Of a stretch of 64,000 nucleotides of DNA, positions 1 through 11,002 are shown piece by piece; the first letter of the stretch is position 1; each line of letters begins with the position of its first letter. The position numbers and the translations under genes were made by a program. The notes beneath the pieces are model-generated. The model did not search any database, was not told the DNA's origin, and was given only the letters and a program-made list of their open reading frames with translations. The stretch is from Rutstroemia sp. NJR-2017a BVV2. Its lineage: Eukaryota > Ascomycota > Leotiomycetes > Helotiales > Rutstroemiaceae. The stretch spans positions 434,001 through 498,000 of the forward strand of contig NJPS01000012.1 in the NCBI GenBank assembly GCA_002946415.1, written 5' to 3'.

Positions 1-1376
1 CGCATATGAAGAGCCCGTCTTCCTCGGGTTTCAAGACCTGCTCCAGGAGCCCGGAAATCCAGTTGGGCCAGTTGGTTTTTCTTAGATCGGTCTTGTCGCT
101 CATACGCGTGCTCTTGATGTAGGGCCATGGATACTCGCGAACATTATCCAAGATCCACCAGTTGCTCGTCATGTATGACATAGGCGTTGGCTTGAGTTCC
201 TTATAGTTTAAGCTGTATCCGTCGATGCAACCATCAGATAGTCTATCGAACCAAAGCTTCCTGTCGAAAACATCTTCCGTCTTTAATTGGACCCATTGCG
301 CCCAGACGACAATCAACCGAGGAGCTCGAGAAATTACCGGTGGGCTCGTCTCAGCGTCAGCTTCGCCAGCAGGGTGTTTAATCTTCTTCAATTCGTCAGG
401 TGTCTCTGGAAACAGGGCCGCGTAAGTGTTCTTAGCACTGAGCACGTTGAGGCAAACATCATAATTCTGAGCAAGAGGCGACTCCTTCTCGTCGTCTGGG
501 TCTACACCGTCTGACATCTTAACCACAACGTCGAGGAGCTCTTTAAACTTCTGAGGAGTGTATAGAAATGCGCACTTCATGCCTGTAGAGCCCTCATAAT
601 CCTCGTCGACCAAGACCTTGAGCGTAAAATGGGTGATGACAGCGTAGTTTCCTGGACTTCCACCGAGTATGGCCCAGAATAGGTCACGATCGCTCTCCTT
701 CGTAATCCTTCTTGACTTTCCCGTGTGATCCACAATGTCGATCTCAAGGACATAGTCTGCAAGTAGTCCAAAGCTGCGACCAAGTTGGCCATAGCCACCT
801 GTTTGAACATGGCCTCCGAGATGAACAGCAATACATTGTCCGTGAGGGACAAAAATCTTGTTTTTGTTGCAGTATGCAGCGAATTCTGCCAGAGACCAAC
901 TGACACTTGTACGGAGGGTTCTGTGGCTCCGCATTAGTGTCCGATCGTCATGGCCTTTGAAAGTTTGCGACAAGTCCATTTGGATGTTGGGTGCAGTGCA
1001 TGATGAATCTCCGCTGTACGAATGTCCTCCTGTGCGAATCGCCACGCCAATTTTGTTCAATCTAGCGTACTCCAATACAGCTCCGATCTCCTGTCTGTTT
1101 CTAGGCTTCACGATCAACCCAGGCAATGTGCGGCTTCGTCTATTATGAGTTAGTATCATATTTTCCATGGATGGATGAAACTTCATCCCCAGAAATGGTG
1201 GGAAGTGGAAACATCAGTGACAAATAAAAAGGGGTTAATTACTTGTGAGAAGTGGTGGCATATTGCACCACTTCCCTTTCATAAAATCCACTGTCTTTCT
1301 TAAAGATATTGTGTGATCCCACAGCTTCAATGAGAGCGTCAAGCCCTTCGGCACAGAAGTCCGCAGAAGTCGTCAT
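1..1376 (-). CDS. FAD-linked oxidoreductase, berberine-bridge type (3' end beyond window)
   Basis: Partial gene, complement(<1..1139, 1243..1376). The 103-bp intron (GT at 1242-1241, AG at 1141-1140, branch CTAAC) keeps the frame. About 424 residues are visible and the frame runs off the left edge. An FAD-binding PCMH fold is shown by RTGGHSYSGD, whose His (about residue 84) is the usual 8-alpha-histidyl FAD attachment site. CIAVHLGGHVQTGGYGQLGR follows, and its Cys (about 147) aligns with the second covalent FAD link of bicovalent family members. Later motifs DLFWAILGG and NYAVITHF are typical of the family. Such enzymes oxidise alcohols, sugars or secondary-metabolite intermediates with O2; the substrate cannot be read here. 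I chose the ATG at 1376; upstream in-frame codons exist without a better ATG. No secretion signal is visible at this start. The family call is firm, the start less so. Confidence 0.88.
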
Positions 1377-2087
1377 GGTGAATCGAGAAGTGTGGAACAG
1401 GTTTTGCTCTACAAAGAAGCCTGTGAGAAGTTGTTTGTATCTTGGATGAGGTGATTCATTCACATATATATATATGTGCTTTTCTTCTTGGGGTGTCAAG
1501 AGCAGCGAGGATTCCTTTCAACGACTCTCACATGCTTTCCTTCTTGGCAGCCAATCCATTGGTTTGACTGCATAATGTAGCAGTGCCACTGACAAGAATC
1601 TGTACTACAGTGTCGTCGCACTATGGCATAGTAGCGGTGTAGTCCATCAATGGGAAGAAGAAAGAAGTCTGCGGTCAGATGTTGCTCTTCTCGGTCGTTG
1701 GCATTGATAGTGTCACTGACTTGTTTCTGGTTATTGGCATTTTCAGCTACCACATATAACCACCGTCCGTAGCAAGTTGAACATGAATGCAATAGTGCGG
1801 ATGCAAAGCACTCCTTGCGTGCTTTACAGCTTTCCACACACCCAGATCAAGTCCCCCAAGAAGAGCTGAAGTACAGATTGGCATTATCGTGCAGTTGATT
1901 TTCGCTGCAGCTAGCTGTAGGTGATAGTGCGGGAATACGCGGCCTTAATTAGCTGCGGATAGCAACTAGATTGAGGATCGTCTTGGTTGATGAAGTGCTG
2001 GAAGGCATAAAGTAGCTTGAGTGCACGCATGGGGCTGAACTTCAGGCATTTAATCCGCCAAAACAAGTAAGTGCCCACGCTAGCGTG

Positions 2088-2186
2088 GCGGGGGTGCGGG
2101 TGCGGGTGCGGGTATGGGTGCTCATCGTTGGTAAGCGAGGCAAGGACTTATCCCCCGCAGCCGCAACCCCACCCGACCCTTAAATG
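2088..2186. repeat. GGGTGC direct repeats facing a complementary CCCGCA/CCCACC tract
   Basis: Around 2090-2120 the unit GGGTGC or GGGTGCG is repeated about four times. About 40 bases further on (2152-2180) lies a roughly complementary C-rich tract (CCCCCGCAGCCGCAACCCC, then CCCACCCGACCC). The two could pair as an imperfect hairpin. G-rich and C-rich termini of this kind occur at the ends of some hAT-type DNA transposons, but no target duplication or transposase is visible, so the assignment to a mobile element is only a suggestion. Confidence 0.4.
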
Positions 2187-2669
2187 GATTGATACTGCAC
2201 GACTTGACCAACGATGTCACAACCGTGGAGAAGACCATAAAGCTTGCTTATGTAAATCATGCCAGCAGCCGTGTAGTTGCTAGTTGTACCCGTATAGCGA
2301 TGGAGACAACTCGCTTTACGCATGTAACACTGCACCATACACATGGTGTCTCGAAGACCAGAATTTTCATCACCAAGACAACTTACTGCGACTTGCACGA
2401 CTCATTGCTAACATGTGCGATAGGTCTTCACGTGGTGGAACACAGTTATTACGCCACGATTCGTGCCAATGCTCGCAGTAATACAATCGGCGAATGAGCT
2501 ACAAATACGACAGGTCTATAGGACGCATATAGGTGTATCGTAATGATAGAAATGAAGTCTATCAGAACTTGGAAGAGCACGATCGGACGCCTTCTCGGCG
2601 CCACTAATTGCCCCTTACTTGATAGCCATTTAACACTACATACTAGAATAGTAGAAAGATGATCTTCAA

Positions 2670-2753
2670 GTAGGCCTACCGGAACCTATTTAGTCTCTTA
2701 GGGTGGTCCCCTCGTACAGGGACTACATCTATGGAGGTTCCGATAGACCTATC
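2670..2753. repeat. Foldback (MITE-like) inverted repeat, 84 bp
   Basis: The left arm begins GTAGGCCTACCGGAACCT and the right arm, read as its reverse complement, begins ATAGGTCTATCGGAACCT (15 of 18 match after the outermost base). Inner segments GTGGTCCC (2703-2710) and GGGACTAC (2719-2726) also pair, leaving an 8-base loop. The whole unit can fold into one long hairpin. No coding sequence is inside and no clear target-site duplication flanks it. Confidence 0.55.
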
Positions 2754-3733
2754 ATAAATGTGACCCCCAGATCTAAGTCATGGACCCCGGAAATCGACAG
2801 CTAAGCAGCACGAGCAAAAACGGCGATAGTGTCTGTCCTGTCTCATATCTGTGATGTAGCATCGCTTAAATAGAGGAAGTGGCTTGGAATATGGCAGCGC
2901 AGCATGCGTTATGACCTAGTTGGAAGACCAGCCCAACATCATCGACCTTCTTCGCGTCCAGGAACTCTTGTGCAACTTGACCCCTCACTCTTAAATATAC
3001 GAATCTGCCTTGCATGTGTCATTTTGAATCCACCAGGCATTCGTCCAATGATTATGAACCATCGCAGCAACCCCCTCATTGATTCAATTTAAACAAAGTA
3101 TAACCCGTCTCTACCCCTCCATTCCCCTCTTTGATCAAAGTACAATCCAACCACTCCATCCCTCCCTACCCCTCAACGTCAACCCTTCGAATGATCTCTC
3201 CTCATGTAGATACGAATCACATCCCTAGTCCCTAGATTAGCCAGCTCACAAGAGCTACATATGATAGAAACGCTGCCGCGTATTGCCGCATCTTAAACGC
3301 CTCTGCAAGTGAATTCGAGCCATGAACGTGAAGTTAGAAAAACATCTAGACGCTTGGCCAGCGTTTGCTTGGCAGTTGGAGGGGGGCCTGTGGTGTCGAA
3401 TGAGCAGTGGGGAGTGGAAAAGTCATGTTCGCGCAAACGGTTTGTAGAATCATCCCGTGAACTTTCTCCAGTATCCTTCGTTCGCAATATCATTAGGTAG
3501 AGGTGTTACTCAACCATATATGTTCCATTTCAACGTCCTGGCTATGTAAGTAAAGTCTTGTAGAGAAGTTTTCAATGAATGTATATGCGTAGCAAATCAG
3601 CATTTCGTGTTCGTCGATGATGTTTCTCCAACACAACATCAAACGCAAAACCACGTAATTCAAAGTTCACTTCCCAGCGCTCAACTTAGAATGCAATTCC
3701 ATTGAATTCTAAACCCTCCAATCACTTGATTAT

Positions 3734-6069
3734 CTATCTCAATAACTCAACAATACCCTCATGCCCATTCTTCTCCGCAATCGACAGCGCCGTCTCCCCA
3801 TAAATATCTTTCGAAGCTACATCCACTTCAGGAGCCGCAAGTAGTATCTTCACAACTGCAAGATGTCCATTCCGTGCAGCTACCGCTAGTGCCGTCCGGT
3901 CGCTGTAATCTTTCGCATTGACATCCACTTTGCCAGTTTTCAGCAGCATCTTCACAAGAGTTTCATCTCCATCCTTTGCAGCTTGTGATAGTACAGTCTG
4001 GCCGTTCTCGTCCTTCTCGTCGATATCAAATTCCTCGCACTTGAGGAGCTCCTCCAGGAGTGCTTCGCGTTTGTCTTCGTCGTCGTCGCTTTCGGATGGT
4101 GATTGTGGAGGCGGGTTGGAAGAATCCTTCTCATCGAGACTTTCTTTCTCATCTAGACCTTCCTTCTCATCCTCTGGCTGTTCATCCTCATCATTTCCAT
4201 CTTTCGCGCCCACCTCCTCCAAAATCGCTTCATGAGCAATCTTCGTAGCTGAAGTCTGACCATCAGGCATCTTCGTGTCCAAAAAGGCTATATTCTCCAC
4301 AATCTCACCATAAACCGGTAAACCCGCAATCTCTCCATAAAGCGGTGTATTCGGAGTATTTTTCCAGCTGTTGTCCCCATTTAATATCAATGGAACTGGA
4401 CTGGAATAGTTAATTGACTTGAGACCTGATTTGCGAGCATTGCGCGGCAACCTCACGGCCTCTACCCCGCCCATCTTAGCCTGAGATAGATTTTTGCGCT
4501 CCTCTGCCGTCACATTCCTACCGAATGCTTTATGGTTCATGGTGAATTCAAATCCAACCATGATATCTGCTTGCATATCATCATCGTTTACGACGAAGAA
4601 TGTCCCGATATGCATGTTCTTGTCATTGCCGATGGTGAGATTAATCTCAACAATGGATTATGGGTGGATTATCTTATGAGAAGATAGTACGAACACTGTC
4701 TTCTCGTGAGCCACCACATCCATTTTGCTAAGTCCCAATTGGTCGGCGAATTTCTTGGATATGAAATTATTCTTTGCAGTATTATCGATGCGGGCGAGTT
4801 TGTAGAACCGTATGTGTGATTCTTCCAGACATGAAAGAATATACAACTCCAACACATGCATAGGATCTTCAGGCGCTATCCACAATGGTGGTAATCGTTG
4901 TTTCGCAGTTGTTGCAAGTTGCTTTGCTATAGCTATCTTTGCGGATAGAGCGACGATGTCCGTTTTCATGTATTGAGTGGCCAGAGTCTATAAAACTCCC
5001 ATTTTTTGCCAAGCGTCTAATCCAACTTTGGCTTCTTTGTAGGTCAGATTCAAACGGTAATAGACCTCGTCTACCGCGGCCTCAACGACTTCGGAATTCT
5101 TAATACGCATTCTACGGAAAACATCAACCATCTCCTTTGTTTTCAAGTGCGTGCGTTCGGTGCTGGTCATGGCCTGCAGACTGTAGAAAGCGAGTTGCAA
5201 TCGGTAGTATAGAGATTGAGATAATATCTTCTGGCATATCGCCTTTCCCCATGAACCTAGGATTTCCTCCGTGGCATCATCCAAGGTGTGCTCGCCTGCT
5301 GGTCCGGTGCCAAGGCTTACGATGCAGCCGATGTCGTCCAGCTTCCAGATCTTGGCGGCCTCCATTATGGCGTGGTGACTTGGATTGTTTGCAATAGTCC
5401 CACCGTCACTGTATCTTTCGTTATTGATGGTGATGGGCTTGAAATATGTAGGAGCAGCGGAGGTCGCTCACCCCGCTTCCCATATCTTGATGGAGGATTC
5501 TTTGTCCTCATCAAGGTCGTACGACCTCATTAAGATAGGGGACGAAGAGTGCTTGTCTAATTTTGTGGTGATGACAAAGGTCTTGCATGGTCTTGATGCG
5601 TCTTTCAAAGCCGCATCTTCGTGCAACTTCAACGGAGACTCTGTAATAACCTCCTTCAAGAGTTTCTCAACGACGGTGTGGTCATACGTAGCATCCCAGC
5701 GGGTAAACCAAGACAGCTTTTTGCTGAAGATTTTCTCCCCAAACTCCTCGTACTTCTTGATAGCTTCTTCCAGTGTCTGTAGCAACACACAAGTCATTAT
5801 CTAGATCATCGTAGTAACGTATCAGAAGATAATCTTACATATTCCAGTCTACCAAGCAATATAGCAATCAGCCCGCCAGTGCCCGTTCCACATATCAAAT
5901 CGAAGTAGTCGCATGGCTTCAACGGCTCTTCCGATCTAGGCTGGTCAGAGCCTGCGCGCTCATGTTCCTCAATGCTAATCTGCTCCATGATACTTTGCAA
6001 GATTCGTAGCGATGTCACTCCTTTGACTCCACCGCCATCCAAACAAAGGATACGGACTTTCCTGTCCAT
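3734..6069 (-). pseudogene. Patatin-like phospholipase / retropepsin-like / ankyrin fusion, disrupted by three in-frame stops
   Basis: Exon 1 is 6069..5839, the 62-bp intron is 5838..5777, and exon 2 is 5776..3734, about 757 codons in one frame. Patatin part: DGGGVKG oxyanion loop (residues 11-17), FDLICGTGTGG (nucleophile elbow with Gly at residue 63 where Ser is expected), and SDGGTIANNPS carrying the catalytic Asp-Gly-Gly (about 5399-5407). Then comes a segment resembling a retropepsin-like fold (RIDNTAKNNFISKKFADQLG), an acidic linker, and about three ankyrin repeats (4010-3734). Stops lie in frame at 5470-5468 (TGA), 4990-4988 (TAG) and 4660-4658 (TAA); homologous-looking sequence continues past each with no frameshift. 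Each stop is one C-to-T change from CGA, CAG or CAA. The first lies inside the conserved patatin block ending ATSAAPTYF, so an intron cannot remove it. An intact homologue would be expected to hydrolyse lipid acyl esters. This copy is probably dead, though sequencing error cannot be excluded. Confidence 0.85.
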
Positions 6070-6413
6070 AATAGCGTTGTGTTAACGAAGGTCTGAGTAA
6101 CAAAAGGTTTTTGAACTAATTCTGATCGAAAGTAAAAGTGTATAGAAGTTAATATTTAGAGAAACTGGGTATGAGAAGGGATATTTCTGTAGTCTGCACT
6201 CGAACGCAATACCCCATGGAGTTGCAGCCTGAAATAACCACGTACGCTAAGCAAGGTATATTGGCCATTCAGGTCCGCGATTGACGCTACAACACACATG
6301 CCATATATCTGCGTGGTTCAGATATTTTCATGGAATAGACTCGATGCAGTGTGGGGCTGCTACGTTATAAGCAGACGTTTTTTATGTGTTCTTAACACCT
6401 CTGAACGGGTCAG

Positions 6414-6705
6414 TTAGACAGAGGTAATCGGACTCCCCTCTAAAGATAAATTGATCATCCCATCTGCCAGGGCGTATTGAAACTGGGACGAAGTCAGATT
6501 ATATCGCGTTGAATTATATCCTACTTACCGTTTTATCTCTACTGTCAATGGCATGGTAGAACATCCACGGGACTTTGTTCCACAGCAAGTATTTGCTATT
6601 CTCTGCTTGCTTCCTTGTGCCTTTGTATTGCATCGCTGCTATCGTCCACAACGGCGGGTCTTCTCTTGGAGCCCAAAGACCGAATTCCTGAAAAAATCTC
6701 TGCAT
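6414..6705 (-). CDS. Possible two-exon small protein, 81 aa, unknown
   Basis: Complement(6414..6482, 6529..6705). Exon 1 starts at an ATG and ends in a strong donor (GTAAGT). The 46-bp intron ends TCCCAG and both boundaries are in phase 0, so 59 codons join 22 codons plus TAA. The product is rich in aromatic residues (LLWNKVPWMFYHAIDS) with no domain I recognise. It could instead be the last two exons of a longer or decayed minus-strand gene, since a pyrimidine-rich tract ending TGCAATGCAG sits just upstream of exon 1. It lies 344 bp upstream of the disrupted patatin gene, on the same strand. Support is the self-consistent splicing only. Confidence 0.4.
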
Positions 6706-9700
6706 TGCAGGTTTGGGGGGAGGGGGGTTGAGAGGACAGCTTACAGCGCGGGGTTAGATCGTAGAATATCCTTGACCAGATCGAGCGCGGTGTAAGATTA
6801 CGTAGCCATGAGATCTCATTGATGCTAGGGAAAATGATCGAGTATGAATACTGACGTGGAGATAGGTGATATAGCGAGGATTCTCAGAGCTGACGATGGA
6901 GAAAGATTAGATTCGAGCAAGCCCTGACCTACGTCATGATAACATTATGAGGAGCTCGGGCATACACACACATGTACCCCTCGCTTTCTTCCCCCAAAGC
7001 CGCCCATATGGTTGATGAGCAGCTCTCACGCTCACTAGAGGATATAATCACTGGCTCAGGCCCTGTGATTGTCTGCGCGAAATCAAGTCAAGTAAAGCAC
7101 TCAGTTATGCGATCTACTATCTCAAGCTCTCGGTCTTAAGGAGCAAAACTTGGAGGCGCGGACTTCTTATCGCAGTCACCGTATGTATAGCTCTCTATCC
7201 ATACCCCCGGTGTTGGTTAGGAATATCACCTGGTCACAGACTGGTACGATTGAATCTATTGACAGTTTGTGAGCTCACAACTAAGCTAGATGAAGTAACC
7301 TAGCCGAGAGGGATATATCGGCTCCCTCCCTCCTCCTTGCCCGCTGCGATAATGCACGACCACCCGGCCGCAGCAACTTTGGCCGACATGAAGATCTGCA
7401 AAGCTATCCCGATTTTCCCCTGGAGATAAGGGTCTAGATTTGGGACCCTGAAACTGGGATCTATTCTTGTATATATTTGGTGGTGAAGAAATGATGAAGG
7501 ATTTGATTTGAAGATGATAGTTTTTTGATATCTTGTTCTTGATGGAACTTACTTTTACTTTAAGGTAGTGTTTTAGGTGTCAGTTCTTCCTTTGTATATT
7601 TAACGTCACCATATTATCCTACTCTTCCATTCAACTCCTATCAACAACCTACCTACCTACCTATATACTTCCACACCACCTCCCACACTACTCACCCTCC
7701 CCCCCGAGATCCTCTCCCACACCCTCATCCGCGTAACCTCGCTCTCTCTACCCGCTTATCCACAGCACCAAGTATACCGTTTCCTACCCACCGACCTCGA
7801 ACACCCGCTCCGTGCTCTCGTCCCGCAATACCGGGTACAGTGCAAGATTTCACCTCCAGCGCGCGGATACTGCTGTGCGATCTGGAGATGGCGCAGCGGA
7901 AGTGAAATGGTAGTACGGGAGCTGCGGGGTGCATTTGCATGAGGGGGGCGGAGGGTCGGTGAGTTTGCGGATGGATGTGGTTATGGGGATTGTGACTCTG
8001 TTGACGGAGGAGATTGAGGGCTTGTTGATAGGTGTGAGTATGGAGAGGTTGTTATGCCGGTTTGAGCGGAGGAGCTGATGGTGAGTTTGAGGGGGAAGAT
8101 ATTGGAGCATGATGTATGTAAAGGTTTTGAGACCTTCTGGAGATGGTAAGTAATTAGTTAGATGGTTTATTATATATCAATGACATATATTATATATGTT
8201 CTTCACTTGTATGAATTTTTTATATTATATCAAAATTCCAAACAAAATCTTGGACGATTAGATTTAAGGCAATTGATCAATTGTGGAGAGCTGGGGCACA
8301 CGGCTTAAATTGAAACGGCCTCTTTTCTTTCTTCCTCTCGTCCTTGCAAATAAGAATGCAGGAAGGAGATCTCCAAGCCAGGCCAAGACAGGAAGGATTC
8401 ACGGTCTAGAATGGTGAAACGGTTACAGATGATGATGTGATATGTTCTGGCGGTAACGTATATACAAAGGGCAAGAAAGAGAAGCTGCTAGAATTTGGAT
8501 GCTTGATGGAGCGGAAATTTGATGTTGGAAGTACTGCTCTGTAGTTTATTTCGGTCGCGAGCTGGATTAACGATCTTTCGTCCAGCTGGGAAAAAGAGGT
8601 TCAAATCCCAAGTAATACGCCGGTATATGATATGTGATAGAAAGAGAGTGAGCAGGTTTCAACCAGCCCGACGAACCTCTTTCTCCTCAGCCGCAGCGAA
8701 CTCTGAGGTAACGTTGAGGGTTTCGAAATAGATTTAACCTCACTTTGAGTGAGTTTATCCCGACTGCTTGTTTGTTGGCTGGCTGATGTTGGCTATTATT
8801 GGTATCTTTCAACAGACGGTTCATGCGATGAGGAATGTGTCGGCGAAGTTTGAGTAAGGTTGTCGTCTGTATGTTTCGTAGGCGGGCGGCTTGTATGTCT
8901 ATGGTATGTACTTTGTTAGATGCTCGGATTTCGAGGTGCCCCTAACATGAGAATCTCTAATAGGAACAGCGCGATGGGTCATTCTATCGGGTTGTGGCAT
9001 TCTTGAGAATTGACGCGCATGGCGGCGAATATCCAGATTTCAGTAATCCTATGATTAGAAACCTTCATCATTTAGCAGCATTCATCCAATAGCCTTACTA
9101 TCATCCATAGAAAATACTTCGTAGAAACCGGATTACAGCATAAGCATAAACCAGACGAGATGAAAGGATGCACTGTGGAATGACCAATCTCGCCACGTTC
9201 ATCTCGACCTTACCTTCAAGTTTCCACGCTTTCGTACCGTCCAGTAAATCCGACCGACTTGTGTGCCGCGCCCTCATGTTCATGTTCATGGCGAGATCTG
9301 CTTGGTTGGATATGGTAAATGTGAAACGGGGAGTGGTTACTAAGTGAATTAACGCTTTTCGTTTCGTGTCAGTGCTTCCCTGTCAAAACCCTTTTGAGGG
9401 GGGATCCGACGCAGGTCACGCAACTTTGGGATATCAGAATCCGAGCAGGCAGACTTTTTGGAGGGAGTGCCACTGTAATGATATGGAAATGAAATGAAAA
9501 TGAAAATGTAATGAAATACGACCATGTCTCCGTCCTGGCACTGCACTGAGTCGGAGAAGGACTTCGATATTCCTTGCCGTGTCTAGTTGCACTGCTGCAG
9601 TTATCTAGACACACAAGAAATAGGGAGCATCCTTGGCTGTTCGAAGAAGGTGCAGAAGGAAGAAGGGAAGCGGAAGAATTGAAGAGACTTTACCCCTAGA

Positions 9701-11002
9701 AATGCTAGAAGTGCTAGGAGTGCTAGATGTGAATTCAGGTACAGCAACCAACCAACCAGCGTGTACACTGTAGACACTCCTGCAGTAGGGGACTTGCACC
9801 TCGCACGACGTGTTGGAGCGGTCAAGCTGCAAAGCTGAGTGTTGGGTGTTGGTGAATATGCGAGAAGACAACCTTATGCTTCTGTGGTTGATCTTATGTG
9901 TGCTCTATAAACTCCATGTTGGTGTCAAGTCAACGCACCGCAGATTTTCTATGCTTCGTAATCTTCCTCGTAGAATACACTGTAGTCCTCCCACCTTTCC
10001 AAAGCTAAATCTTCGCCTCGTCTGGAATGTAAGCAAGTGTACAGCCCTTTTCCTTCTACGAATTAATATCCTCGATTCCTCATACTCCAACAATTCACCT
10101 GATTCTGCCTACCCAGTGCCAATGCGCAGTGCGCAGTGCTCATCCAATCCTCGACGCTGCTTTGCACCGACAATCCTACAGGATACCTTTCGTGCATTAT
10201 CCCAACTTTCCAACTTCCCAACTTCCTGGTCGCTCACGAACCACCCATTCACGACCACCTGCACCTCACGAGAGATTCGAGACTGGCCTTTCGATCTCTG
10301 ATCTCTCTCTTGGCCATTGATTGACCCAACCCTCCCTCGCACAGACGATTATTCTAAGCAACACGTCCTTCTCGACTTCTGTACAGTACCTGCTTACCTA
10401 TCCGATTGATTGTCCATTCTCTTCCATTCTTCCTCCTACCTGTGTATACGCAAAGAGGTAGCTGGGACACACTACACACTACACACCCACACTACGCACT
10501 ACTCACCACAGGATTATCTGCCTACCTACTTTTACTTTTACTTGGACTAACCTTACCACGAAATACATAAGTTACCACACGATAATCATATCACCATCCA
10601 TTATATCACCATCCCGTCCAATCACTCAACTTCAATTCTTCTCCTCTTTCAACCAGTCCTTCTCCTTTCATTGATTTTCTCCACCCACTCACCCTCGACC
10701 GCGCGAATCAGAACGTCTTCTGCAAATGATCGTCTAGCCAAAACTAGTCTCTTGTCCCTGCGAACTTGCGTACACTGGCACAATTCGAGAAAATCCCCTT
10801 GCGACCGTGCGCCTTTCAACTCCTCTAGAAACATATCCCGACAAACTTAACGTCGAGGGATCGAATCTGCCAATTATTCATGTTAACCCGCACTTCGACG
10901 TCTGTGATATACGAGGAGGAAAGTGTCCTGCAGCAGAAATCAGGGTAACCACCCAGCCTTTGTCGATCCGTCTCTGCTCGACACGTTAATTTTTCCCCAA
11001 TC
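6706..11002. other. Gene-poor stretch, 4.3 kb, ending in the long leader of the RhoGAP gene
   Basis: Apart from the F-box-like relic listed separately, I find no gene. Short open frames (for example 8519-8731, 9601-9871 and 9810-10301) lack motifs and splicing support. The last 700 bases (about 10300-11000) are C/T-rich with many short ACAC and TACC runs, as expected for the promoter and 5' leader of the gene starting at 11003. Confidence 0.5.
7676..7940 (+). pseudogene. F-box-like relic
   Basis: A plus-strand frame without a usable start reads LLTLPPEILSHTLIRVTSLS, the opening of an F-box helix. It continues for about 80 codons (including HPLRALVPQYRVQCKISPPA) before a TGA near 7940. A further open stretch follows to about 8080 in a related frame. 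No start codon, splice sites or downstream domain can be assembled, so this looks like a decayed gene fragment rather than an expressed one. F-box proteins recruit substrates to SCF ubiquitin ligases; that role is not supported for this fragment. Confidence 0.3.

Larger units (their letters stand above)
1377..3733. other. Gene-free stretch, 2.36 kb
   Basis: No convincing gene. A minus-strand frame at 1496-1837 is open but starts only at GTG. A second short minus frame begins with ATG at 1884 and stops near 1747; the two do not splice together in an obvious way. The stretch contains the GGGTGC-rich inverted segment near 2088-2185 and the foldback repeat at 2670-2753, listed separately. Pyrimidine-rich DNA runs from about 3090 to 3180. 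Confidence 0.5.

Noticed and set aside
1496..1837. Cys-rich minus-strand ORF upstream of the FAD oxidoreductase
   Set aside because: It begins only with GTG, has no splice link to the neighbouring frames, and no recognisable domain; kept as a note in the gene-free entry.
4988..5470. Stop codons in the patatin gene explained by A-to-I editing, UGA readthrough or introns
   Set aside because: Editing could rescue only TAG with one change, not TGA. The contexts are not known readthrough signals. The first stop lies within a conserved patatin block, so an intron would delete essential sequence.
8590..8625. GGTTCAAATCCC, resembling a tRNA B box
   Set aside because: No A box at the right distance and the flanking stems do not pair as a tRNA.
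9810..10301. 163-codon plus-strand ORF before the RhoGAP gene
   Set aside because: Composition follows the pyrimidine-rich leader; no domain, and both strands are open.
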